Shown one piece after another: positions 35,305 through 45,120 of a stretch of DNA of 64,000 bases (its first letter is position 1; every line of letters starts with the position of its first letter). The notes beneath the pieces were generated by a model. It worked only from the letters and a program-made list of their open reading frames with translations. It ran no database searches and was not told the origin of the DNA. Source of the stretch: Echinicola pacifica DSM 19836 (GTDB lineage: Bacteria; Bacteroidota; Bacteroidia; Cytophagales; Cyclobacteriaceae). The stretch spans positions 248,001 through 312,000 of the forward strand of contig NZ_KB890738.1 of the NCBI RefSeq assembly GCF_000373245.1. Direction: 5' to 3'. The position numbers were made by a program, and so were the translations under genes.

Positions 35305-37920
35305 TTATTCTACCTCGACATTTTCCAAATTCTTGAAGTAAATCTGCTTATCAGCATCCAAATCCACCAATACGGCAGAATCGTTTTTGATATAGCCACT
35401 GAGTATTTGCTTAGAGAGCTCATTCAGCACAAGGCGCTGCATGGTCCGCTTCAATGGTCTTGCTCCAAACTGAGGATCAAATCCCACTTCTCCCAGATAA
35501 TCCAAAACCTCCCTAGTTGCGTCGATCTCTATCCCTGCATCGGATAATCGTTGCTGTATTTCTCTCCACTGGATATCCACAATCTTTCTGGTCACCTCTC
35601 GGTTCAAAGGCTCAAACATCACGGTCTCGTCTATTCGATTGAGGAACTCGGGTCTCACCGACTGCTTCAATAGTTCATAAACCTCCGCTTTGGTATCCTC
35701 CAATATCTGCTCTTTATTCCAATCTTCAATATGCGAGAATCGCTCTTGAATCAATTGAGAACCGATATTAGTGGTCAGAATGATAATGGTGTTTTTGAAG
35801 TTTGCCACACGGCCTTTATTATCCGTCAGTCGCCCATCATCCAATACTTGCAGCAGGATATTAAACACATCCGGGTGGGCCTTTTCGATCTCATCCAGCA
35901 AGATGACTGAATAGGGTTTTCTTCTAACCGCCTCGGTCAGCTGTCCACCTTCATCGTATCCTACATAGCCTGGAGGCGCTCCTACGAGTCTGCTGACGGC
36001 ATGCCGCTCCTGATATTCAGACATATCAATGCGCACCATGGCGTTATCATCATTAAATAGATAGTCAGCAAGGGCCTTGGCGAGCTCAGTCTTACCCACG
36101 CCCGTGGTTCCCATAAAGATAAACGAACCAATGGGTCGCTTAGGATCCTGGAGACCTGCACGGCTTCTCCGCACGGCGTCCGATAGGGCGGTGATAGCTT
36201 CCTCCTGGCCGGCAACTCTTTTCCCGAGCTCCTGCTCGAGATTAAGTAGCTTCTCTCGCTCACTTTCTATCATTCGAGAAAGTGGAATTCCCGTCCATTT
36301 GGCCACAACTGCCGCCACATCCTCAGCATCTACCTCTTCCTTCAATAAGGGAGATCCTTCCTGCATCTCTTTAAGCTGCTCCTTGAAAGAATCAAGCTTT
36401 TTCTCTGCCTCGGTGATTTTGCCGTAGCGTATCTCTGCCACCTTACCCAGGTCACCAGACCGCTCGGCCTGATCAGCTTCCAACTTCAGCTTATCGATAC
36501 TCTCCTTCTCCCGGCGTATGCCCATGATTACCGCTTTCTCACTCTCCCATTTGGCCTTTACTGTCTGCCGCCTTTCGGAGAGCTCGGCAATCTCCTTGCT
36601 TAATACTGACTCCTTGTCTTTATTTTTTTCTCTTCGGATTGCCTCTCTTTCGATCTCTAGCTGCATGATGCGCCTATTGAGCTCATCCAGCTCCTGAGGC
36701 AATGAGTCTATCTCCATCCTTAACTTGGCCGCCGCCTCGTCCATCAGATCAATGGCTTTGTCGGGTAGGAAACGATCCGAAATATAGCGCTGGGAAAGCT
36801 CTACCGCCGAGATCACTGCATCATCTTTGATTCTCACACCATGGTGAAGCTCATATTTATCCTTGATACCTCTCAGGATCGAGATGGCATCCGCAGCATC
36901 AGGCTCATCCACGATGACCGACTGGAACCTTCTCTCAAGAGCCTTATCCTTCTCCACATACTTCTGGTATTCCTTGAGGGTCGTGGCACCTATCGCATGC
37001 AGCTCACCCCTAGCCAACGCTGGCTTCAGTAGGTTCGCGGCATCCATGGCCCCTTCACCTCCGCCACCCGCACCGATCAAGGTGTGAATCTCGTCTATAA
37101 AGAGTATAATCTGCCCATCCGAATCAGTCACCTCTTTGATCACCGCCTTTAGCCGCTCCTCAAACTCGCCTTTGTACTTTGCACCAGCCACCAATAGGCC
37201 CAAATCCAGAGATATCAAAGTCTTTGACTTAAGGTTTTCGGGCACATCACCACTCACTATCCGCTGAGCTAACCCCTCAACAATAGCCGTCTTACCCACA
37301 CCTGGCTCACCCAGTAGAATGGGATTATTTTTGGTTCTTCTTGCCAAAATCTGTAAAACTCGTCTGATTTCTTCATCACGACCAATTACAGGGTCTATCT
37401 TCCCCTTCTTGGCGAGCTCATTCAGGTTTTTGGAGTACTTTTCCAAGGATCTATATTTCGCCTCAGCATTAGGATCGGTGACCTTACTGCCTTGACGTAA
37501 CTCCTTGATCGCTTCTATCAGCTGTTTCTCAGAAACACCTTGGTCCTTCAGCAGCTGTGCGGTCTTATCGGACCCCGACAATATCCCCAGTAGCAGGTGC
37601 TCTATGGCGACATACTCATCCCCAAATGTGTTGAGGTAGCTCTTTGCTTTTGTCAATACCTGATTTCCTGAATTGGATAGATACGGCTGCTGACCACTTA
37701 CCTTTGGAAAACTCCCTATGATCTCCTCAAGCCTCTGCTCTACTTGCTTCTTGTTTACTCCTAATTTCTTGAAGACAAAATCTACCACACTTTCATCTTC
37801 CAGGAGAATTCCCTTCAGTAAGTGCGCTGGCTCTATCGCTTGCTGCTGCTCAGCCAAACAGAGTTCGGCTGCCTTCTGAACCGCCTCCTGCGTTTTAATA
37901 GTAAATTGCTTGAAATCCAT
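35305..37920 (-). CDS. clpB: ATP-dependent disaggregase ClpB
   Basis: AAA+ chaperone that works with DnaK to pull proteins out of aggregates. 871 residues, normal length. Clp N-domain repeats (about 1-140), NBD1 with Walker A GEPGVGKT and [20 protein letters not shown], the coiled-coil middle domain (about 400-525) that contacts DnaK, NBD2 with [15 protein letters not shown], and arginine finger GARPLKR. The NBD1 pore Tyr (GAKYKGEFE) and NBD2 pore GYVGYDEGG are present. No ClpP-binding loop expected. Upstream no TAnnTTTG or CIRCE element was seen, so the heat-shock signal is not evident. Confidence 0.96.
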   Translation of the reverse strand: MDFKQFTIKTQEAVQKAAELCLAEQQQAIEPAHLLKGILLEDESVVDFVFKKLGVNKKQVEQRLEEIIGSFPKVSGQQPYLSNSGNQVLTKAKSYLNTFGDEYVAIEHLLLGILSGSDKTAQLLKDQGVSEKQLIEAIKELRQGSKVTDPNAEAKYRSLEKYSKNLNELAKKGKIDPVIGRDEEIRRVLQILARRTKNNPILLGEPGVGKTAIVEGLAQRIVSGDVPENLKSKTLISLDLGLLVAGAKYKGEFEERLKAVIKEVTDSDGQIILFIDEIHTLIGAGGGGEGAMDAANLLKPALARGELHAIGATTLKEYQKYVEKDKALERRFQSVIVDEPDAADAISILRGIKDKYELHHGVRIKDDAVISAVELSQRYISDRFLPDKAIDLMDEAAAKLRMEIDSLPQELDELNRRIMQLEIEREAIRREKNKDKESVLSKEIAELSERRQTVKAKWESEKAVIMGIRREKESIDKLKLEADQAERSGDLGKVAEIRYGKITEAEKKLDSFKEQLKEMQEGSPLLKEEVDAEDVAAVVAKWTGIPLSRMIESEREKLLNLEQELGKRVAGQEEAITALSDAVRRSRAGLQDPKRPIGSFIFMGTTGVGKTELAKALADYLFNDDNAMVRIDMSEYQERHAVSRLVGAPPGYVGYDEGGQLTEAVRRKPYSVILLDEIEKAHPDVFNILLQVLDDGRLTDNKGRVANFKNTIIILTTNIGSQLIQERFSHIEDWNKEQILEDTKAEVYELLKQSVRPEFLNRIDETVMFEPLNREVTRKIVDIQWREIQQRLSDAGIEIDATREVLDYLGEVGFDPQFGARPLKRTMQRLVLNELSKQILSGYIKNDSAVLVDLDADKQIYFKNLENVEVE

Positions 37921-38299
37921 TATATCTAGTCTTTTGTTATCTAATGTGTATTAGGCTCAATTGCCATTCCTCCACATTGAATCAAAAGCTACACCAAAGG
38001 CAGTTTTTCGAGGATATAGGAAATGATGTCATAAATCCCACCTCAACAATGCTTATTTAGGACTTTTTGACAGGAATTTTGTATTTTATACCGACATTTT
38101 GCCTTGAATCCTAGCTTTCTTACCTTCCATATATATAATCTCAATTCGTAGGGGATTAATTAGTTTTAATTGAAAGGAACTGAAGTATCGGATGGCAGGG
38201 GTCTATTCATGATCCACAGAATATTAAGTGGGATAATCCCATCTATTAAAGAGGACTATATACTTAAAAGATTAGAATAGATGAAGGGCATAATATAAT
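37921..38299. other. Gap between divergent clpB and rlmN
   Basis: About 380 AT-rich bases containing the clpB upstream region. No CIRCE-type inverted repeat or exact promoter box on the minus strand. The rlmN promoter starts at 38300. Confidence 0.5.
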
Positions 38300-38333
38300 T
38301 TTGCTGTAAACTCAATAGTATTTTTTACCTTTG
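38300..38333 (+). promoter_or_regulatory. rlmN promoter directly abutting the start codon
   Basis: TTTG (38300-38303), 22 bases, TACCTTTG (38326-38333). Transcription would begin about at the ATG (38338). Confidence 0.72.
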
Positions 38334-38337
38334 CAGG

Positions 38338-39396
38338 ATGGAAAACGGGGAAAAGAAAGACATACGACAATTAAGCCTCAGCGATTTGGAGGATTTTTTT
38401 GTAAGTCAAGGCGACAAGAAGTTCCGAGCCAAGCAGGTTTATGAATGGCTGTGGAATAAGTCGTTGAAGAATTTTGACGATATGACCAATATTTCTTTGT
38501 CCACGAGGGAGATGCTAAAGGAAAACTTCATCATCAACCATATCCATGTGGACCTCATGCAGCATTCCACTGATGGCACGATCAAGAATGCGGTAAAACT
38601 ATACGATGGTAGAATAGTGGAATCTGTCCTTATTCCCACCACTAAGAGAATCACCGCCTGTGTGTCCTCCCAGGTAGGATGCAGTTTGGATTGCAACTTC
38701 TGTGCTACTGCCAGGCTAAAAAGGATGCGGAATCTCAATCCTGATGAAATCTATGATCAGGTGGTCGCCATTAAGGAAGAGGCTGATAAATTCTTTGATC
38801 GCCCCCTCACCAATATTGTTTTCATGGGGATGGGCGAGCCACTACTTAATTATGGGAATGTGCTCGATGCCATTGACAAAATCACCTCTCCCGAGGGACT
38901 GGGCATGTCTCCGCGGAGAATCACCCTCTCCACCGTGGGCATCCCAAAGATGATCAAACGCTTGGCGGATGATGGGGTAAAATTTAACCTGGCCCTCTCC
39001 TTACACTCCGCCATCAATAGCACACGGAGCAAACTGATGCCGATCAATGATCGTAGTCCATTGGAAGAGCTCGTTGATGCGCTTAAATATTGGTATTATC
39101 ATACCAAGCGTACCGTTACTTATGAATATGTGATCTGGGAAGGAATCAATGATGATGAAACTCATGCGCGCGCATTGGCGACCTTCTGTAAGCATATCCC
39201 CTCTAAGGTCAATATCATTCAGTACAATCCGATTGACGAAGGGGAGTTCCGTCAAGCCAGCCCGGAAGCTGTAGAGATGTATGTGCGTATTTTGGAAAAT
39301 CAAGGAATTGTCGCTAAGGTCCGAAAATCAAGAGGTCAGGATATCGATGCCGCCTGCGGTCAATTAGCGAATAAAAATGAAGTCGCAGAAATATAA
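38338..39396 (+). CDS. rlmN: 23S rRNA (adenine2503-C2)/tRNA (adenine37-C2) methyltransferase
   Basis: Radical SAM enzyme that methylates C2 of A2503 in 23S rRNA and A37 in certain tRNAs, using a methylated Cys. 352 residues. N-terminal KDIRQLSLSDLEDFF, Cys108, then the radical SAM triad Cys115-x3-Cys119-x2-Cys122 (VGCSLDCNFCATA), FMGMGEPLLN, SLHSAINSTRSKLMPI, and the C-terminal Cys in AACGQLA that takes the methyl group. The predicted transcript start coincides with the ATG, so mRNA may be leaderless; the start is fixed by the family N-terminus. Confidence 0.95.
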   Translation: MENGEKKDIRQLSLSDLEDFFVSQGDKKFRAKQVYEWLWNKSLKNFDDMTNISLSTREMLKENFIINHIHVDLMQHSTDGTIKNAVKLYDGRIVESVLIPTTKRITACVSSQVGCSLDCNFCATARLKRMRNLNPDEIYDQVVAIKEEADKFFDRPLTNIVFMGMGEPLLNYGNVLDAIDKITSPEGLGMSPRRITLSTVGIPKMIKRLADDGVKFNLALSLHSAINSTRSKLMPINDRSPLEELVDALKYWYYHTKRTVTYEYVIWEGINDDETHARALATFCKHIPSKVNIIQYNPIDEGEFRQASPEAVEMYVRILENQGIVAKVRKSRGQDIDAACGQLANKNEVAEI

Positions 39397-39536
39397 CTAT
39401 TTACGTATTATTTTATCTATTTTCACAACTTCTTAGTAGGGGAAACGTTTCTCAAAGGAGATTTCTTTTAGGACTTATTTTGTGCCATTCAGGTGTAAGT
39501 CCATCATTTTATGCAACAAACTAAACTTTTACCCAT

Positions 39537-40007
39537 ATGAAAAAGCTATTATTACTAGGATTATTTGCGTTCACCGTTTCATTTGCTCAAGCTCAGTCTC
39601 CAGGGGACATCCGCTTATCTGCGGGGGCTGATTATGCATTTGACTTAGAGACTTTTGGATTGAACTTTGGTGGTGAATACCTCTTCACAGACAAAATCTC
39701 CACTGCCCCGAACTTCACCATTTATTTCCCTGACGGGTATAACAGCAGTACCCTAAATGTCGATTTTCGCTATTATTTTACTGAGGATATTCTTCAGTGG
39801 TATGGCCTTTTAGGATTTACTAATAACTGGGTTACATTTGATGCTCTTGGGGTCAAATCAACCGGTAGCGCTGCTGGTGCCAATATAGGAGCTGGTGGCG
39901 TACTGAAGTTTACTGACAACCTTGCTTTCAATCCAGAATTGAAATATCAGGCGATGGACAATGGCCAATTTGTACTAAAATTTGGGGTCGTTTATTTCCT
40001 CAGATAA
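39537..40007 (+). CDS. Small outer-membrane beta-barrel protein
   Basis: 156 residues: signal peptide MKKLLLLGLFAFTVSFAQAQ, then alternating hydrophobic strands typical of an 8-strand barrel (RLSAGADYAF, GGEYLFTD, LNVDFRYYF, WYGLLGFTNNW, ANIGAGGVLKF, FNPELKYQAM) with the C-terminal aromatic LKFGVVYFLR. Resembles OmpW/OmpX-size porin-like or adhesin barrels; role unknown. It is alone between two terminators. Confidence 0.82.
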   Translation: MKKLLLLGLFAFTVSFAQAQSPGDIRLSAGADYAFDLETFGLNFGGEYLFTDKISTAPNFTIYFPDGYNSSTLNVDFRYYFTEDILQWYGLLGFTNNWVTFDALGVKSTGSAAGANIGAGGVLKFTDNLAFNPELKYQAMDNGQFVLKFGVVYFLR

Positions 40008-40086
40008 ATACACAATCTACCATTATAACGAGAGTGAAAGACCCAAGCTCACAATGAGCTAATGCGCTCCTCTCTCGAAGGTACTC

Positions 40087-40148
40087 AAAAAAAAAGCAAT
40101 CTACCACTCCATAGTCAGGGACTATTGAGCCATAGATTGCTTTTTTTA
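40087..40148. terminator. Bidirectional terminator between barrel and murQ
   Basis: A-run, outer stem AGCAATCTA / TAGATTGCT, inner CATAGTC/GACTATT pairing, T-run. Confidence 0.8.
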
Positions 40149-40229
40149 ATGGTTGGAATTCTATTTACCCTAGCTCTGAAGGGTATTACGAGTAAAAAAA
40201 TTAATATCCTACACTAAAACACAAAGTGC

Positions 40230-41033
40230 TTATTTTTCCAAGTCTTTTAAGGCTTCACTTACTGATCCAAATTGCAGTAATTTCTCACGGGCTACCTTTT
40301 CTTCAAGACCAGTGGCATCCATAATCATTCCTACCCCTCTCTCCACCAATTTGTGGTTTGAGAGCTGCATATTCACCATTTTATTACCTTTTACTTTGCC
40401 AAGTTTGATCATCACAGCGGTGGAGATCATATTGAGCACAAGTTTCTGTGCGGTCCCTGCTTTCATGCGAGTACTTCCAGTCACAAATTCCGGACCTACG
40501 ACCACTTCTATAGGGTACTGCACTGCCTCAGCAAGTGGCGAGCCGGCATTACAAGTGATGCATCCAGTAAGCAATCCTTCTTCCCTAGCCTTCTCCACAC
40601 CTCCTATGACATAAGGAGTACTTCCAGAAGCGGCAATACCGATCACTGTATCGCCTTCTTTTATTCCATTAGCTTTTAGGTCTTGCCAGGCTTGCTCGGC
40701 ATCATCTTCGGCATTCTCCACGGCTTTGCGGATCGCAAGATCACCACCAGCAATAAGTCCGATCACCATATCATGAGAAACCCCATAGGTGGGAGGACAT
40801 TCAGAAGCATCTAAGATTCCCAATCGACCGCTGGTGCCCGCACCAATATAAAACAGCCTACCTCCATTTTTCATTCGCACCACTATCTCCTTGATCAGGC
40901 CTTCTATCGCAGGTAAGACCTGCTGTACCGCCATGGGAACGGTCATATCTTCCTTATTGATATTGGCGATCAATTCCGCCACCTCCATGGACTCTAGGTT
41001 GTCGTAATTAGAACTGCTTTCTGTCGTTCTCAT
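40230..41033 (-). CDS. murQ: N-acetylmuramic acid 6-phosphate etherase
   Basis: MurQ removes D-lactate from MurNAc-6-phosphate to give GlcNAc-6-phosphate in cell-wall recycling. 267 residues with a SIS domain: LFYIGAGTSGRLGILDASECPPTY, VIGIAASGSTPYVIGGVE, and the KAGTAQKLVLNMISTAVMIKLGKV substrate block (in part). Slightly shorter than the about 300-residue E. coli protein. It overlaps the upstream kinase gene by 4 bases, so they form a recycling pair like MurK-MurQ of Tannerella. Last gene of a four-gene minus operon. Confidence 0.94.
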   Translation of the reverse strand: MRTTESSSNYDNLESMEVAELIANINKEDMTVPMAVQQVLPAIEGLIKEIVVRMKNGGRLFYIGAGTSGRLGILDASECPPTYGVSHDMVIGLIAGGDLAIRKAVENAEDDAEQAWQDLKANGIKEGDTVIGIAASGSTPYVIGGVEKAREEGLLTGCITCNAGSPLAEAVQYPIEVVVGPEFVTGSTRMKAGTAQKLVLNMISTAVMIKLGKVKGNKMVNMQLSNHKLVERGVGMIMDATGLEEKVAREKLLQFGSVSEALKDLEK

Positions 41034-41872
41034 AAGTTGTTTTTGTGATATAAAGTAAGGCCCGCAATGGGGCTTTCTAAAATCAAGTGTACATGTATAT
41101 TCAAATCTGCGGCCGCTTTTCGCAGAATATCACTATTATAAAAGGCTACTGAACCTACAAAACTCACTGGCTTATCCTCAAAATTGGCATAGCGCATCAC
41201 GTGCATCTTAAAGAAATCCTGAAAGCTATTATAGTATAGCAAATAACAGTAAGGGTCATGAGTATGCTCTGTAATAAATCGGCAAAAACTCGCCATATAC
41301 CGACCGGGAAAAGGTTTTCGATAAACGTTGTCCTGAATGATCTCAGCGGTAAGCTGGAAACGCTCAATCACTGCCTCTTTCAAGGAAGCAGGCATATCAT
41401 CGTTTATAAAATCTCTGAGGAATTTTTTGCCTATATAGCCTCCTCCACCCTGATCTCCAAGAATATAACCCGGCGAAGGCCGCGAATCAATAATGTCCTT
41501 CCCGTCATAATCGCAGGAATTAGACCCCGTACCCAGGATACAGGAGATCCCCGCATCATGCCCGCAGGTGGCGCGGGCTGCGGCCAGCAAATCATGATCC
41601 ACGTGAATTTCTGCTTGGCTAAAGAGGTTTTGGAGGGTTTTCACTACCCCCGCCTTATTTATAGGCGTCGAGCAGCCTGCACCGTAATAATGCACAGACT
41701 TTACATCTTCCTTTAGATTTAGCAGAAACTCATCATTAAGCTCAGTAGCCATCTCCTCAGGAGTCTGATAATAGGGATTAAACCCCACCCCTCTAAATTG
41801 GCTGACCTGTCCTTGTTCATCTATTCCTCTCCAGTCAGTCTTGCTGGATCCACTATCTGCTATTAACCTCAT
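41030..41872 (-). CDS. BadF/BadG-family sugar kinase, probable MurNAc kinase (MurK-like)
   Basis: 280 residues of the acetate/sugar kinase-hsp70 fold. Opening phosphate loop RLIADSGSSKTDW, adenosine-side loop CILGTGSNSCDYDG, GYILGDQGGGGYIGKKFL, and FVGSVAFYNSDILRKAA near the C-terminus. BadF/BadG-family kinases include N-acetylglucosamine and N-acetylmuramic acid kinases. The 4-base overlap with murQ makes MurNAc the likely substrate, giving the MurQ substrate without a PTS. It follows the cytochrome b5 gene after 4 bases. Confidence 0.85.
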   Translation of the reverse strand: MRLIADSGSSKTDWRGIDEQGQVSQFRGVGFNPYYQTPEEMATELNDEFLLNLKEDVKSVHYYGAGCSTPINKAGVVKTLQNLFSQAEIHVDHDLLAAARATCGHDAGISCILGTGSNSCDYDGKDIIDSRPSPGYILGDQGGGGYIGKKFLRDFINDDMPASLKEAVIERFQLTAEIIQDNVYRKPFPGRYMASFCRFITEHTHDPYCYLLYYNSFQDFFKMHVMRYANFEDKPVSFVGSVAFYNSDILRKAAADLNIHVHLILESPIAGLTLYHKNNL

Positions 41873-41876
41873 GTGT

Positions 41877-42104
41877 CTATCCTAATATTCCTACAGTTTC
41901 AAATTTCTCAAACACCTGCTCAGTATGGGGTGCATCGGCTAGCTCATCTGTCAGATCCTGTCCTGCCCAATGTTCATAATGCTTGCCATTTTTCCATAGG
42001 CGGCTATCACTCACATCGTAGATTTTGCCTAAATAGGCCACCCAAATTTCAGGTTTGTCCTGCCCATTCCTAAGAGCAAGCTGTTGTTTGCTATACGTCT
42101 TCAT
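41877..42104 (-). CDS. Stand-alone cytochrome b5-like heme-binding domain
   Basis: 75 residues, no signal peptide or anchor. Pattern of small bacterial cytochrome b5-fold proteins: WVAYLGKIYDVSDSRLWKNG, KHYEHWAGQDLTDEL, APHTEQVFEKFETVGIL. The His of GKHYEH and of APH are likely axial ligands. It sits 3 bases after the arginase-like gene and 4 bases before the MurK-like kinase. Electron partner unknown; the sequence gives only fold and heme expectation. Confidence 0.82.
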   Translation of the reverse strand: MKTYSKQQLALRNGQDKPEIWVAYLGKIYDVSDSRLWKNGKHYEHWAGQDLTDELADAPHTEQVFEKFETVGILG

Positions 42105-42107
42105 GGA

Positions 42108-43259
42108 TCAGAATAATTTCAGTTGTGCATTGATCCATCGTTCAGGAATTTCACCTCTTTGGGCAGTCTGGTAGTCCTGATAACTACAAGGGATAATAGT
42201 GTCCCGCTCAAATTTCTCCTTCACATTTTGAGGGATCTCCATCCACCACTTACCACTAAGGTTACTCTTATAAAATATAATGGTGGAAGGTTTCGAGTCC
42301 AAACTCACCGTATATTTTGTATAGTCATTACTCCTGAAGGACAAGCTATCCTTGCGATGATAAAAGCCCTCCACAAAATACCATACCATGGTCGCTACGA
42401 CAGAGGCGGTCTTATACCTTCTATCATCATAAGACGGCTGATAACCGTATATGCCTACGGAGCTAAGCTTCTCGTTCATCCCCGCAAACCAACATATCTG
42501 GCAGGCTTCTTCCGCAGTAAGCCCAAATGGCTGGGCATCATATGCACCGGGAGCATCTGCTGACTGGATGGCTGAAATATCAATACTCAATAAGTCGGCA
42601 TTCCTAATCAATGGCTCCACTTCCTTAAACCCATCCCTTAACTGACCTAAACGTACATGATCAAAATACAATTTTTCCATGACATTTACCAGATCTCTAT
42701 CAGTCAAAAAGCTTTGGTAGGCCAGCTGGGTGTAGTTAAATAGGAAGTTGGGCTGATGGAGGATGATGTTCTGAGAATGTACTTCGAAAGGTGCTCCTTC
42801 ATCTTCCATATCGATTTTGGCATCGACGGTAAGCATGCTCACCAATTTCTTCATCCCCTCATAGCTAAGGTACTGACCATAATCTAGGTCATGCCCCCCA
42901 CCAATATAAATGGGAAGAATCTGTTTTCTCATCAGGTCCTCGCCTATATTTTGAATGCGATTATAGGTCTCTTTAAGATCAACGCCTGGCCTTAGGTTTC
43001 CTAAATCGGCGATTTTGTAATGTGATTGCCCCTTCTTCAGGTGATATAGCTTCTTTCGTATTTCAAATGCCGCCAGCTCCATCGAATCGCCCTCCACCAA
43101 GCCACGGGTTTCCTCCAGGCCGATTAATGCGATCTGAATACCAGAGAGATCTGGAAATAGCTCCCCGTGATAGTGTATATGTTTAAAAAAGGAATTATGA
43201 GCATATTTCTGCTGCGTGATTGACTCAGGGACTGGGTCAAAAAACAATTTGAAATCCAT
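42108..43259 (-). CDS. Arginase/formimidoylglutamase-fold protein with lost metal ligands
   Basis: 383 residues of the ureohydrolase (arginase/agmatinase/HutG) fold. IALIGLEETRGLVEG and IYIGGGHDLDYGQY are present with His123/Asp124. The second site normally DAHxD reads D146-A-K148-I-D150, with Lys for His. The third, normally SxDxD, reads S225-I-D227-I-S229, so one Asp is Ser. Binuclear Mn2+ binding should therefore be impaired or absent. Database labels of 'formimidoylglutamase' are therefore doubtful. It leads the operon with cytochrome b5, MurK-like kinase and murQ; gaps are 3-4 bases. Similar proteins occur near T9SS genes in other Bacteroidota, as I recall. Confidence 0.8.
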   Translation of the reverse strand: MDFKLFFDPVPESITQQKYAHNSFFKHIHYHGELFPDLSGIQIALIGLEETRGLVEGDSMELAAFEIRKKLYHLKKGQSHYKIADLGNLRPGVDLKETYNRIQNIGEDLMRKQILPIYIGGGHDLDYGQYLSYEGMKKLVSMLTVDAKIDMEDEGAPFEVHSQNIILHQPNFLFNYTQLAYQSFLTDRDLVNVMEKLYFDHVRLGQLRDGFKEVEPLIRNADLLSIDISAIQSADAPGAYDAQPFGLTAEEACQICWFAGMNEKLSSVGIYGYQPSYDDRRYKTASVVATMVWYFVEGFYHRKDSLSFRSNDYTKYTVSLDSKPSTIIFYKSNLSGKWWMEIPQNVKEKFERDTIIPCSYQDYQTAQRGEIPERWINAQLKLF

Positions 43260-43644
43260 AGGGCTAAATAATTTTTAGTATGGTCATTTCTCTCGATCAA
43301 AAGCCAGCCTCACCAGCATTGACCTACTGCGAAAAGGGACTATCTAACGATCAAAGTGACAGTAAAATTAGGTAAGCGCATCAGGGCGTAGAATTGATTG
43401 GTATAGGAGCTTCCGCTATAATGGTAAGGCCATTTGCCAAGCTTCAATACTCATATCACAGACAAATAACCCAGTCTTCACTTCTGCACTAAAACTAGCA
43501 GCCTTCTAAGCCTCAAAAGAGCTTTCCAAGGGAAAGGACGGTATCTATTCCAGATCGGCCATCCTTCTACTAATTTCAGGATGAAGAGCAAACCCACCTA
43601 ATGCGCGATTCTAGGTCAAAAATAGTCAAAAAAGGAGATGGAAT
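43260..43644. other. Non-coding gap upstream of the arginase-like operon
   Basis: About 385 bases with no credible frame, RNA gene or exact TAnnTTTG box on the minus strand. Confidence 0.5.
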
Positions 43645-43678
43645 AAAAAAAGGCCTTGCAAATGCAAGGCCTTTTTTT
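43645..43678 (-). terminator. Terminator of nqrF
   Basis: Perfect stem AAAGGCCTTGCA / TGCAAGGCCTTT with T-run on minus, 9 bases past the stop. Confidence 0.92.
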
Positions 43679-43686
43679 GGAAAGAT

Positions 43687-44991
43687 TTAACCACCGAAGT
43701 CATCAAATCTGATATTTTCTTTTGGTACACCCATATCATCGAGCAGCTTAAGTACCGCTGAGTTCATCAATGGAGGTCCACATAAGTAGTATTCTACCTC
43801 ATCTGGCTCAGGGTGACTCTTCAGGTAGTTATCATATAATACCTGGTGAATAAATCCTACATAGCCATCGGCTTCTCTGTCTTCAAGGGACTTTTTGATT
43901 TTCCAATTGTCTTCAGGAAGAGGCTCAGATAAGCCGATATTGAAGTTGAAGTTAGGGAAATCTTTTTCTATATCTCTGAAGTGAGGAACGTAGAATAATT
44001 CTTTTTTGGATCTACCACCATACCAGTAAGAGACTTTTCGGTCGGTCTTTTCGGTGTGGAACAGGTGGAAGATATGCGATCTCAATGGAGCCATACCAGC
44101 ACCACCGCCGATATAGATCATTTCTCTTTGCGTAGGGTTGATATGGAATTCACCGTAAGGTCCGGAGATGGTTACTTTATCGCCAGGTTTACGAGAGAAC
44201 ACATAAGAAGAACACACGCCAGGATTGACATCCATCCATTTGTTATTCGCTCTATCCCAAGGCGGGGTGGCGATACGAATGGTCAGCATCACGATATTTC
44301 CTTCTGCAGGGTGGTTAGCCATGGAGTAAGCACGGAAGAGTTCTTCGTCATTTTTCATCACGAGATCCCATAGACCAAACTTATCCCAATCGGACTGATA
44401 CACATCCCCAGGGTGGTTCAGCTCAGGATGTGGATCGATTTCCATATCCTTAAAGTTTACGGTAATTACCGGAACGTCAATCTGAATATATCCACCTGAT
44501 TCGAAATCCAAGGTTTCTCCTTCTGGGAGTTTAACTTTAAATTCCTTGATAAAGGTAGATACGTTATAATTGGACATTACTTCGCATTCCCATTTCTTGA
44601 TACCGAAGATTTCTTCAGGGATACGAATTTTCATATCCTGCTTTACCTTCACCTGGCAAGAAAGTCTCACATTGCTCTGCTGCTCTGCGCGGCTTAGGTG
44701 ACCTACTTCGGTAGGTAGCACTTCGCCACCACCTTCTTCCACGGTGCATTTGCACATGGCGCAGGTACCTCCACCACCGCAAGCGGAAGGAAGGAAGATC
44801 TTACGATTACCCAAGGTGGACAGCAGGGATGAACCTGCAGAGGTCACTAAGGGATTAGACTCATCACCGTTGATGATGATTTTCACGTCTCCTGAAGGTA
44901 CCAGTTTTGACTGGGCAAACAGAAGAATGAAAACAAGTAGCAATATAATTAAAGTAAATGCTACAATTGACGTAATAATTACTGAACTCAT
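43687..44991 (-). CDS. nqrF: Na+-translocating NADH:quinone reductase subunit F
   Basis: NqrF takes electrons from NADH via FAD and a 2Fe-2S cluster into the Na+ pump. 434 residues: one N-terminal transmembrane helix (about 5-25), ferredoxin domain with Cys71, Cys77, Cys80 and Cys112 ([13 protein letters not shown]), FAD-binding [10 protein letters not shown] (R-x-Y-S), and NADH domain [12 protein letters not shown] and [10 protein letters not shown]-terminal DDFGG is the usual NqrF end. nqrA-E would normally precede it but the upstream gene is accD, so it is separated from its partners here. Candidate promoter at 45056-45049. Confidence 0.92.
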   Translation of the reverse strand: MSSVIITSIVAFTLIILLLVFILLFAQSKLVPSGDVKIIINGDESNPLVTSAGSSLLSTLGNRKIFLPSACGGGGTCAMCKCTVEEGGGEVLPTEVGHLSRAEQQSNVRLSCQVKVKQDMKIRIPEEIFGIKKWECEVMSNYNVSTFIKEFKVKLPEGETLDFESGGYIQIDVPVITVNFKDMEIDPHPELNHPGDVYQSDWDKFGLWDLVMKNDEELFRAYSMANHPAEGNIVMLTIRIATPPWDRANNKWMDVNPGVCSSYVFSRKPGDKVTISGPYGEFHINPTQREMIYIGGGAGMAPLRSHIFHLFHTEKTDRKVSYWYGGRSKKELFYVPHFRDIEKDFPNFNFNIGLSEPLPEDNWKIKKSLEDREADGYVGFIHQVLYDNYLKSHPEPDEVEYYLCGPPLMNSAVLKLLDDMGVPKENIRFDDFGG

Positions 44992-45048
44992 TTAATAATG
45001 CTTTTTCTAGTTCTCTTTCAGTATTAAAATTGCCCTATAAGGGGCACA

Positions 45049-45056
45049 CAAATATA
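45049..45056 (-). promoter_or_regulatory. Candidate nqrF promoter (-7 box TATATTTG)
   Basis: TAnnTTTG match on minus, about 55 bases ahead of the nqrF ATG; weak -33. Confidence 0.45.
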
Positions 45057-45120
45057 TTTAATATTCCCTAAACTCGGCCACCTATTGGCTAAATTTTACA
45101 CGGAAATACCTGACAATACA

